NCBI GenBank assembly: GCA_902805475.1
Contig: CADCSX010000003.1
Location: 1,116,001 to 1,180,000 of the forward strand
Source: Entonaema liquescens
Taxonomy: Eukaryota > Ascomycota > Sordariomycetes > Xylariales > Xylariaceae
DNA: 64,000 nucleotides
Direction: 5' to 3'
Part shown: piece after piece, positions 10,927 to 21,928 of the stretch
Numbering within the stretch: position 1 is the stretch's first letter
Layout: each line of letters begins with the position of its first letter
Made by a program: the position numbers and the translations under genes
The notes under the pieces: generated by a model
Databases searched by the model: none
Seen by the model: the letters and a program-made list of their open reading frames with translations, nothing else
What the model was told of the DNA's origin: nothing

Positions 10927-13900
10927 TTAGATTCCCAGTCCCCCTAAGTCACGAGCGAGGTTATCAATGTCATGCGCGCGCTGTACACCCGCATCATAGG
11001 TGTGGTTAGCGCCGCCGACAGACGCTCCGCACTCCGGACACATTGCCCTCTCCATCGGCATCCCGCATTCGCCGATGGTAAAGGGGTGGCCGTTCGTGCA
11101 TAAGTACCAATGGCCCGTTCCGGAGAATTCGGCTGACATGGCACGGTACACCGCCCGTAACTCCTCCGTAGAGACAGGGTCGTAGAACACGCTGTCACGA
11201 ATCATCTTTTCCGCTGCCTCGATCTCCATCATCATCCCTTTGGTCCGGCCGCTATATTTCGCAACCAGCTCACGAGCGGCAGCTAGGTGTCCCTTAGCCT
11301 GCTCCTTAAGTTTCTCAGCATTGACCATGTTGGCCTTGGTCTCTTCCTCGGTTTTCCCAGCCGGGGCCAGTGCTCGGCTGAAGGCGCAAAACTGCGCGAA
11401 ATAGACATGTGCCTCAGTTTCCTGTCTAGGGTGACCAGTTATTTTGGCACGATTTGCCACGTCCTCGCACTCTCTCATATGCTGCGAGAAGTCCAACTTG
11501 ATCTCCTGTCGGGCCTCGAGAAGCGGGGTCCTTTGGGTCATGAAGTCGGTGACGACGATGATATCGCATTTGAGGGAGAGTGTGCATGCTTGTAGATACC
11601 CTTTACTCTGGATTCTTGCCTCGTCAAAGGCAAATATCCCCTGGGTTTTCCGCACTCGTGCTGCGTGCTGGACAAAGTCGTTCACCCTCTGAAAGGGCTG
11701 CTCTTCTCTTCTTACTTGTCCAAGGAAATTGCTGATATCGCGCCATAATTTGAAAGCTTCATCATATCTAGGGCACCCTATCCAGTCGCGTATTAGTTGC
11801 ACCTGTCTTAGACGGCCAGTGGAAAAGGTCTTCTTCTTTTTCTTGGGGACGTTCTGTAAGAGGCGGGGAGGAGCTGGGGCTTTTGCGATGCGCCCCTGCG
11901 CATCAAGTAGAAGTTCTGCAAGCTTGCTATACTCAATCTGGGACCAGGAGATGAACTTCTTGGTGGCCTCATCAAGCATGGCTCGTCGGACAATCCGCCC
12001 ATATCGTGAGATATTGCGTAGTGATCGACGACATTTTGGACATGCTTTTACCTCGTCCATGGAGAATGGTTCGGAGTTATTGAGGATAGCCGTTGGATTA
12101 TCCTCGGCCGACATCTCGTAATGGGCTTTCATATCCATGATCCCGTCCATGTTACTCTTCGTGGCGAAATGACCGCAGTCTGGGAATATGCAGGGATCCT
12201 CGTTTAGGTCGATTTCACCATATTGCATGCCCATGATGTAGTCTACCATGACCGACTTGATCTCTTCAGAGCAACAAGTCTGACAGAATACCGCGCTGGG
12301 ACATGTCTCACCGCATACGGATGGACATTGATGACCGCAACTCAAAACCCCTTCGCATCTCTTTGAGCAAGGCACCCAGTCGCAAGGTGCTGCGCATGGC
12401 ATACTGCATTGCGCATGTGGACACTTCGATGCGCAAATCTGCTCGGCGCATGGCACGCAAGGTTCGTGACATAGCTTGCTGCACTTAGAATGATTACACC
12501 TAACTTCGCACGGGGCTGGACATAGTGGACACTTAGCCTCACCGTGACATGCCTGCCGGCAAGTGTGGCTGCAGGTTGTGTACGACCGGCCGCAGGCTTG
12601 CTGGCAGATAGGGTGGACTGTCGTGATGATTTTGCCATCCTTCCTCGCTTTACATTGGTAGCACATGCTACGGCAGTTATGACCACATTGCTGAGGGTCA
12701 AGACATAGCTTTGTACACTTGTAGGTATCGAGGCTCACGTCTTGGTGACAAGCTACTTCAACGGTATGCCCACAACCAGGCACATCCTTCGAGACCATTT
12801 TCTGGCAAGAGATCTTAGAGGGATCCTGTGCTTGCCAACAGTATGCTGCGAAGATCTTGTGGCCACAGGGTAGAGTAATGTTGATATCTTTGAGATATTC
12901 CTCACATCTAGGCTTGCAAGGTTCGCCGCAGACCAACTTACAAGGATGCTGACATCCCTTCTTTGGTCTAGGACAAGGCTCTAAGCATTTGACGGCGTTG
13001 TGTAAGTTCTCATGATGGCATCTATTGATACATGAGTGCCCGCATGAGAGGCGTTTATCGCACGGAAGTATACAGCCTCCTTCAGGCGCGACTCGTAAGA
13101 AATCGTCAGCCTTTGATACCAAAAGGGGCGTATCGGGATTCGGATGGCGTGGACCTATAGGAGTAATAGTTAGCATCTAGTTTCATTCAATAAAGGGATT
13201 ACTCACAGTGTAACTCCAGCTGAGTTCCCAAGTTCCCGTTCTTAGTGAGGATTTCCAAGACCTTTGCCCACATAGGCACATGTCTGTAGGTGTTCGCATT
13301 TCCGATCAGATACATGCCATGCTGAGCACGAGATAGTAACACGTTGATACGATTAGACGTGCTGAGGAATCCACACTTATTCGCGGCGTTACTCCTTACG
13401 AGCGAAATTACAACAACTTTCGCTTCCTCGCCCTGGAAGTTATCGACAGTTGCTAATCGAATGCTTTTAGGAGAGTTTTCTTGACCGTGACAGGCCTGTG
13501 TGGTCGGGGTGCAACACTTCCGGCTGTTGATTGATCAGCGTCGAGAGCTTCTAGCTCTTCTAAATCTCGCTCGCCAACTGAAATCTCAAACAATTTACCC
13601 ATCTCGCGGCGAAGTTGATTGAGTTGTCCTAGATAAGGTGTGATGACAGCGATATCGTCCGGACCGTATGATCCTTGTCTAACCAAATGCTGAACAAGCG
13701 CTATGGTCATTTCTATTTCAAAGGTATTTGTATGTGAAGTTGTCGTTGGATCGAGTTGGACTTCTCGATCTTCAGGCAACTCGTGATGCATCCAGAATAA
13801 ACGTTTCTTCATGCCATAAATTTCTGGGTACTCAGCTACCTTGCCACCATCCTCGAGCTCAGGGTACAATGTCGATCGAATCAACTCTGAGACGCTAGGA

Positions 13901-16900
13901 TGCATTCGTCTCTGGGTCTCGAGTGTATCATATGGTAATCTTGGGTCTGTGTCATTTGGTGATTGAATCAAGCGCTCAAATAGAGATACATCGAGAGAGT
14001 ATTGAGCGCCTCTCGCGCTCGTGCTTTGTAATTCGTAGTTTACTATCTGGGGCCTTAGCTGTTGGTGATCCCCAATCAAAATAGCCTGCTCGACAGATGG
14101 CAGGAGGGCAGTAAGAGTATGCGCCTCGAGGACCTCTCCCGCCTCCTCACAGAGCATGACTTTACATCTTAGCTTTTGAAGGAGGCTAAGATTCCTTGCT
14201 AAGCCGGTAGTTGTAACACCAACTACCTCCGACTCATGAAGGCATCGAAGGTCAACGTCACGAGACACCTTTTCGATCTCGTTCGTGGCATTTTCATAAC
14301 TCTTGTACTTCTGTATGATGTCGGTTATGAGCGGGTCACGTATTTCCCGTAGCCAATAATTGTAGAGACGCATCCTTTCTGCGCTGCTCATGGTCCAAAG
14401 GTTTGCGTGAATTAATTCGTCTACTTCTCGAGGAGGATAATTTGCCCAAGGACCAGATGTAAGCCAATGGTTAAGAAGTTGCGCGGGGTTTTGGCGCCCT
14501 TGATGTTGCCATCCCTCTTCATCTTCAGTCCTAAATAGAACACTTGAATGATTCTCGTGGTGTATAGAAAGGTAGTTCCTTATAGAAGCCGGGGTCTGGC
14601 AAGCTGCAAGCTCATTGATCGACTGTGTTATCGTGCGAACACTTTCGTCTCGCTCCGACCTTAGATCCCACATCTTCCCCTTTTCAGCCTTGGTGCGATC
14701 CGCATTTTGGGCCACGATACGGAGATTGAGGCCTTCTAACTCCTCTGATTTCGATCTTGATCCAATCCGAATAATCTTGACTCCATCCTTTTGCAGATGC
14801 ACCAGCAACTGATCTAGAGCATGGTTCGTGTAGCATACGCAGAGGATAGGTCCGAGATCAATCTGGCGCTTATTCGCGAGCAACACCTTGATTATCTTTT
14901 CGCCGGTGAAACCTATATTTGCTTACGTTAGTGATCCTCGTTATTCTAGAGTCCATGGAATCCCATCGAGAAATATAGCCTCCTAAAAGGTATGTTCCTT
15001 TCGCAACACTATATTGAGGGAAACCAGGGAATTTATGCTTACTTTTTCCAGTACCTGGAGGACCTTGGATCAGAGCTAGCTTTCTCGATAATGTGTTTAA
15101 AAGAGCACTCGACTGAGTGGCATCGAGCAATGAATGGCTTGCCAACTCTCGAGGGTCGAGCGGCTCTCGGGGTGAATGTCGGAGAGTTGTCTTATCATTC
15201 GTAAGACACGTTAAATTGAAAGAGAAACCTCGTTTCGTCGTATACCGGGGAGGGCCAACGTTTTTAACTTCCAAATCCAACTCCGCCTTGGCCGGAGCAA
15301 GTAACTCGTCAAAGGGCACATCGGACTTCTTCGACATTCTTTGAAGGGCTATAAGCGTGTGTTGGAACGAGGCTAGGAGAACACGAGGGAACTCAACCAG
15401 GCATTGTTGCTGCTCCAAACCAATGTTCTGAAACCATCGGAGAGCTTGTCCGATATCATGCGGGCCAGCCTCAACAAGGTGCAGGTGAGCATAAGCCCAT
15501 ACATCATCATCAGCAAGAGATGGTGTCATCACGGCTTCCTCGACCTCTTCCGCTGTTTGAGGGCCTTTCTGATTGCCCGCTATGATGGTGCTATCACCAA
15601 CTACACAAAATAGCACAGAGCCATTTCCGGAAAGCATACAGACAAGACCACCAGGTTGAAGACGTTTGGAAGTTCCCCACCAATCCCTGCGCTGTTGGAC
15701 GCTCTTCTTGGTTACGGGTTGTAGAAACTGAACCAGCAAATCCATGCCCCGATTTCTCTCAAATTCAACATCAACGATTGACGCTTGTTGGTACGCATAG
15801 GTACGGGTAGTGTTTCCGTTGCTATGGTCCTGCTTGTATTTTGGATCCCGCATCGTCTTGAGCTGGGTACCGACTGCATCTCGGAGTTGGCCTACCGTAT
15901 CTTCTCGCAGTAGACGGAATTCTCTGTCAAGACGTCCCCTAATTCCAGGTACGTGGAATGAGGAAGTGTCGGTAGTCGGTAAGTATTCATTACGTACCGA
16001 CGCAATTTCTTCGTGCGTAGGTAGAATTCTGATATCGCATATGTCGGCGTGATCATTATCGTGCCGTGGGCCGTCTGCTGAAAGGCGCCCTGGTAAATCT
16101 TTGCGCATAATAAACTCAGCTCGCGTTACCATAGTTCTCTTGCCCTCTTTAGCCTCAGAAAGTGCATCACCAACACCAAGACGTCGCTGAAGGTATTGCA
16201 AATGCTTCTGAGCTTGTAATTTGGAAAACTCGTTCGTAGAACGGCTTGCTGCTTGAATGGGGATATCGAAACGCTTGATGATTTTGGTGAAGTTATCATT
16301 AACTATGTTACTCGTGTTACAATCGATTATGGCAGCTAGGACCGAGAGCGAAAGTTCACATGCAGATATTCCGTTCTCGTCGTCTTCAGCCATGGGAAAA
16401 TGAGGCCAAGAGTCAAGGAGGTCTAAGATGAAGTCATATAATGTACTCGTTCGCCTTCCACCAATCCCTAGAAGAAAGTTGCAAATAGTAGCAACTTGCT
16501 GTTCTAGTACATTGGAATCAACAACACGGGGATGGGTAAGGACCTGGAATAGGGGCTCTATCTGGACCTTCCATAGATACGTCTTGGTGATGTTGTTCGA
16601 AGCTAGGGGAATCTGTTGATCAACAAGGTCCTTGATAAATGCGAGACCAGAATCTTGGGCCATCAACTTGACTGTTTCCTGGGAAGCTCCGATGTCTCCC
16701 TCCATCAACTCGAGAGCGAGAGTGAAAAAGCGGTCGCACGCCCGTTGATTTGCAGGAGTAGATGAACGAGTAAAACGCGAGTTGGAAGGGGGTTGGTTGA
16801 GTAGCCTCTTCCATTCCCGAAGACGATCTTGGGCTGGGGACTGCGTTTCCTGACGACCATTGCGCCGTGATGGTGTCCCGGGTGAGGCCAATGGGGCCGA

Positions 16901-17116
16901 TGAGGTCAACGAAGTCTCATGAGAAAACTTGCATGTCGCACCATATTTGCATCTTCCAAAGCGGAAGAACTCGCGACACGGATTGGGGTTTGACCCGCGC
17001 TTTTTTCTGGATATGCATGTCAGCTAAGGAAGAACTTAGAGCAGGACGCAGCGACTATGCGACGAATTGTCACATATAATATGCCTGCGGAAAGGGAAGT
17101 AGCTTTACCTGTCCAT
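10927..17116 (-). CDS. NFX1-type zinc finger SF1 helicase (ZNFX1-like), with apparent frameshift
   Basis: Four exons on the minus strand: 17116-17109, 17006-15043, 14912-13207 and 13154-10927. Introns 17007-17108, 14913-15042 and 13155-13206 all have GT-AG ends and CTGAC/CTAAC branch sites. The 8-nt first exon (ATGGACAG) restores an N-terminal CCCH finger, Cys13-x8-Cys22-x5-Cys28-x3-His32. The helicase core is UPF1-like SF1: Walker A GPPGTGKS spans intron 2, then CEEAGE, LIGDHQQLRP, TQRRMHPSVSELI, TVDNFQGEEAKVVVISL and INVLLSRAQHGMYLIGN. Next comes a run of about nine NFX1-type Cys/His fingers (CGHSC, CGHNCRSMC, CSHTCRQAC and others) and a C-terminal RZ-type finger (CTNGH...CPECGASVGG), as in animal ZNFX1. 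The coding sum is 5906 nt, one short of a multiple of three: near 13461-13470 the frame breaks between LLK and IRLATVDN. With one extra base the product would be 1968 residues. Relatives (ZNFX1, fission yeast Hrr1, Neurospora SAD-3) act in small-RNA silencing; that role here is inference. Confidence 0.9.
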
Positions 17117-19308
17117 GGTGTGATATGTAGAATTATCCTAGTAGGGAGGTAGTTGTGTAGGGCAAATAAGGCTGCAGGGTGGAAAAGGAATATTATTTGC
17201 AGCTTTGTGTTTTAGGGAGGTGATAGGCTTTAATAAAGAGTAGGCGACTATCTGTAGGTATTATGGCTAAGACACATGAACGTGCTTGGAATAGCCACCT
17301 AGGGTGTAGTAGATGGGAGATATTAAAGTAATGAAAAGGAAGCGAGAAGTGTTGTAGAGAAAAGGGTTGGATAAGTAGGCAGCCGACTGGGACCATTTTG
17401 GTAGCTGGTTGCTGCTGGTTGTAAATGCAGGCGCAAGGCGGCCATGGGTCGCGAGGCGAGCACAGCAGTACCTAGTAGGTAGGTAGGTAGGTAGGTAGCT
17501 AGGCATACTTCCTCGCGTTACCAACTTACTTGGACCTCTCACAAACGGTTTACCGCTGCACGACAGTATCGCATCGTCTACGTGCAAGAAGGACCAAAAG
17601 ATACTGACGAACAAAGATTTTGTGCAACTATACAAACAGCAGGGGTGAAACATTGATTGGATACGGTCGACCGCAGACCCACGAGATTACATAGATTCGC
17701 AGCTTATGTAGATCGAAAAAGAAAAAGAGAAAAACTCACGAGAAGTCCGAACGTTGATATCCACATCATGGGAAGTGACACCCGCATGTGAGAAGTAAAG
17801 TACCTACCTGACTACCTATGACTGATAGGGGCTATGCCATACGAGGTAGCTATGTCATTCTTCAAAGACTAAGAGGTATGCCTACGAGCATTGTAGCGAA
17901 GCTTCGAGAACCAACGTTGATACGTCTCTTGACCGGTTGAGTTGTTTGACGGTCTATTCGGGTGGACGTTGTGAGGCCTAATGCGGACTCCCTATGAGGC
18001 CCGAGGCCTCCTCGGTTGATCGGCCGAGTCCGCCCAACGCCTGAGTCCGTAGCTATAGCCAATCGTATGGCCCGATTTGACCGTAAATGTCATCTGCCTC
18101 TCTAACCCTTGGTATTTACACCAGGAATAATGCTGTTGGAAGTTGTCAGTCTGATATTTGACATACTCTCAAACACTGAAGCTTTTTCGTAGGCAAGGCA
18201 GATTATTCAATACGGGGAAGTTCAAACTTGGTGGGTTAATGAGACGATGTCTCGACCAAAGCACAGTGTTATAATGGATACACACTCCGGGGTTTAAACC
18301 ATAATTATTACATGTCGTTTTTTTATGATATAAGCGACTTTGTGTCTTCCCAAGACAGGCCAGCCCTGCCTGCCAGCCTACGTGAAGAGCAACCGAATCA
18401 TTAGGAATACCAGGCAATGACACTCCCAAGGGCGATATGAGGTAAGTGTATACGTGTAAAGACGAGAGGATTTCTTATCTTACAATATCCTGGTAGCATT
18501 GCTTTAAAGGTGAAATGAACCGGAGTTAAGTAAAGTCGCCCGGACCACGCTGAAAGATAAGAGTCGAGCCAAATCAAACCGAATCACTCTCAAATTTGGC
18601 ATTTGTTTTATGTCATGATCTTCTTTATAAGCAGGACATATATGAAGTCGAACCTGATTTTCTAACAAGGACGATGTTAGATATATTGTATCAATATCGA
18701 ATGAGGTTACGACGGAAGAAGAGATGTATCGACGTTAATTGGTATTGACGTTGAAACGAACTTCTTAATTAAGAAACACGCTAAAAAGCTGCAACTCGGC
18801 AGACCTTTTTACACTTTTCTAATAACGGAAATGATCATCGCTTAATCATATTTTGGGAATAGGGTCACTGACTAAACAATCACGAATATTCCTTGAGAAC
18901 TACAACTATGACAACTCCACCGATCTTTTTTCCTTATGAACTACCGGAGTAAGTCGCCTAGGGTCCCTGGGAAGATAGAAATAGGTATACGCAATATTCG
19001 GTAACATCGAACCCAATTCTCTGCTATTAACCATGCTTGGTTCTGGGCGCTGTCGCAGGTACGCGCATTCCCGTTTCATCCGATGAGACGCGAAATGATG
19101 CGATCGCCCGATATGTTACGGAGATCTTCCACGGTTTTTACAGTAACTCCATGCTGCAGGTCATTCAAATATCTCCATCGTGCCTCGTTCCCGGTGACCT
19201 TTCTATTTGATCAGCTTTGGTTCGTGATTTTCATTTTACTTATCTATATTGCTGGTCAATCTGCGCTATCATAATTAATTTCATCTCATCTCATCCTATC
19301 CCATCAAA
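17117..19308. other. Divergent intergenic region (2.2 kb)
   Basis: This region holds the promoter of the helicase gene (-) on the left and of the PEBP-like gene (+) on the right. It contains a GTAG tetranucleotide run at 17475-17498. Several short open frames exist on both strands (for example 17267-17653 and 18169-18429, both minus), but none shows a domain, a biased composition or splice structure, so none is called. Confidence 0.5.
17475..17498. repeat. (GTAG)n microsatellite
   Basis: About six uninterrupted GTAG units lie in the intergenic region upstream of the helicase gene. It is a simple tetranucleotide repeat likely to vary in length. Confidence 0.85.
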
Positions 19309-20154
19309 ATGTTGTGCAAATCTCTTCTCATCCTAGCGGGTGCATCTGCAACTCTAGCTTCTACCCCTAAAGGCTTCGAGCCGGGGACGACGTCTACTCT
19401 GTTAGTTTCATTTGGTAATGTCGCCGCAGAAGATGGAAATGTCCTGGAAAAAGCAGGTGAGTCTTAGACTCAAGATTCTTACCACGATTCAAAATCGCTA
19501 ACAAGGATGATAGCAACTCAAACAGCTTCGACCATTGGAACGCAGTCAAAAGTGGAAGGGACATCATTCGCAATTCTGATGATTGATCTCGATATCCCAA
19601 CGGATAGCCCGCCGACAACGTCGACTCTGCTGCACTGGCTGCAAACCGGTCTTACACAGAGTACGGAAGCAACACCGATAGACACCTCTGCTGGAAGTAC
19701 AGATGCATTTGTGTTTCAAATTCCACAAGAACAAGCGGCCTTTGCAGAATATCTTGGGCCCTCGCCTCCCGCAAGGATTCCGCTGTCACATCGATATACC
19801 CAGATTCTGGTAGATACATCAAGCGCCACGGAAGCCAACCTGGATGTCCTCAAGAGCGCAGCTGCAAGCCGGGGAGGTTTCGACGCCCTGTCTATCTTGA
19901 CACAAGCTGGCCTAGCAGATAAAGTATTGGCTGGAAATTTCTTCAACGTGACGAACCCTGGTCCGGTAACTTCCTCCAATTCATCAAAGAACTCTACGAC
20001 TGGTAATGGTAGCGGAAGGGCCGGCACTACAGGCACCGGATCTGTCGTCGGCCCAACTCAAACGCCGTTCGTCCCTGGTGCAGCCATGACACATAAAGCA
20101 AGCGGAATGTTATTAGGGATCGTGATGGTTGGCGCTGTGTTCATCACTTTGTAG
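19309..20154 (+). CDS. Secreted, probably GPI-anchored PEBP-like protein
   Basis: Two exons, 19309-19456 and 19514-20154; the 57-bp intron has GTGAGT, a GCTAAC branch and TAG, and the joined frame gives 262 residues. Residues 1-17 are a signal peptide (MLCKSLLILAGASATLA). The core matches the phosphatidylethanolamine-binding protein family: ILMIDLDIPTDSPPTTSTL takes the place of the usual DPDAP motif, followed by LHWLQTG, and later ARIPLSHRYTQILVDT. After it comes a Ser/Thr/Gly-rich linker with potential N-glycosylation sites (NSSKNSTTGNGSG) and a hydrophobic tail (MLLGIVMVGAVFITL) ending at the stop, typical of a GPI-attachment signal. It is therefore likely displayed on the plasma membrane or cell wall. 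Ligand and role are unknown. Confidence 0.85.
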
Positions 20155-21928
20155 ATTGAATAAGGGTTGGGAAAAGAGCGGTAGAGGAAGCATCAACACG
20201 TAAAAGAGAGACATACATACAGCCCTCAAAGTCGCAGGCCGTTTACCTTTGCCGATATCCCCTGCTTTGAGATCCGCGAAAATCACAGCAATGATGACCC
20301 AGGCATAGTAGGCTCGGTGTTTCGGGAAGGCAACTAATCCGATTATTCTATCTAAGGTGCGCGAGCAGCCTACTTGGGGAGATCCCGAGGGTTCCAAAGA
20401 CGCGCACGTACTTCGACCCGCTGGGAGGCTTCATGTAACAGTAAGCTCTACGTACCTTTTCTTGCGGGTAAATAACTACGGCCGGGGAAATACAGTTGTG
20501 TTATGCCGAATCCTGCGATCGTGGGATATTATTTAATATACTTTCTGCCCGGTATCAACTTACACTGTACTGATGATCTTCGATGGGGACCAGAACTGCC
20601 GCGAAGGTTTGAAAAGATATCTCGGGACGATATACATAGTACCTACATGATCAGTACCCATTCTCTTATTTAGTAAAGGGTGACTTAACCAATCATCGAT
20701 CTAGACACTACATTATTCCAGATCTAGGAACGTTAACTGTGTATCCCCTCCTCAACCATCCCCCTTTGTCCTCTTGGCCGCCTTATTTGTTGTGCTTTCA
20801 AAAGACTAGCTCCAACTCTTTGGCAAGCTTCCCCGCAAATTTATGTATAGCATAGTAGCATGTGCATGTTTGTGTTTGTCCAGATGTGCCCCCACTTCAC
20901 CGAGGACCGAATGCAGAGAGCTTCTTTGCATCAAAGCAACTAACCTAGCAGCTTCATCAGATTATTCCTCATCTACACCTACCTTATGTAATACCTAGCC
21001 ATATCAGTCTCGAACGTATAGCTTCTCCGCTAAGCAGACGTGGCTGTTCTCGGAAAGCCAGTATAATTACTTCCTAGGCCCAATGCTAACGGTAAACTGA
21101 CGATGGGCGCTCACTAGCCCGCTCCCAAGGGCGAGGGGCATCACAGGTGCGGGACCCTTGCCTCACACACCGAAACATCGCCGAAGCATCCCGGCGGGCC
21201 GCCGAGTCCCTTTGTGATCAATATTCGGGATATACACCACCCACACGGGTTGGACAGGCTCAAAGAGATACGTCCAACGTGCATTTTGGAGGCTGTGAGA
21301 CAATAAACCCCTACCTAGAGCCTCGGAATGCCTCATCTGTACCTCGATGTCGCTACCTCCACTTGATCCACTGTGTACATCAGCTACATAGATAGTAGCA
21401 AAAATGTAGCCGCAGCTCCTGGTCCTTCTGCATCACCTAGCGGCCAATGTTGGAGACTACTACGTGACCGCGCCCTGCAGAAACTATCAAACAACGGAGA
21501 CTATCTCTGCCTCTGGGCTAGCTCTGCGCTCGAGATGAGCAACTAAAACATTACCCGATAGTGTCCACCTCTCCGCTTCCCGAGCTGTGCTATGTTTGAA
21601 TCGCTAGGTACGGACGAAACATGCCGTTGCGGTTCCCCTTAACCATTAACTCCTTTGTCGCGCGAGGTGAAGCTCCAACCCATAAATGGTCACAGTCTCC
21701 CCCCATCATAGATAGCTTTCTCTCTCCCTACATCTCTTTGATCCTCTCTCTTCATATCTCCGTAGTCGAGTTTCTTTTTTCCCAGAGAAGCTCATACAGG
21801 ACCAGCATAGATCCCTCTACTTATAAGCTCCACGCGTATAATACCCGACTCGTCTAACGAACTTTACATCCACGGCTATTCATCTCATTGGATAAAGATA
21901 TCATAAAGATATCTCAAAGACATTCAAA
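20155..21928. other. Intergenic region (1.8 kb) upstream of formate dehydrogenase
   Basis: No gene was recognised. The last part, 21,700-21,928, is pyrimidine-rich (TCTCTC tracts), as in many fungal promoters, and includes an imperfect direct repeat of ATAAAGATATC at about 21,893-21,914, just before the start codon. Short open frames such as 21147-21395 and 21621-21857 show no coding features. Confidence 0.45.

Noticed and set aside
13453..13560. An intron explaining the frame break in the helicase
   Set aside because: No donor with a suitable branch and acceptor removes the stop without also deleting conserved motif V residues, and the flanking protein is continuous apart from one base.
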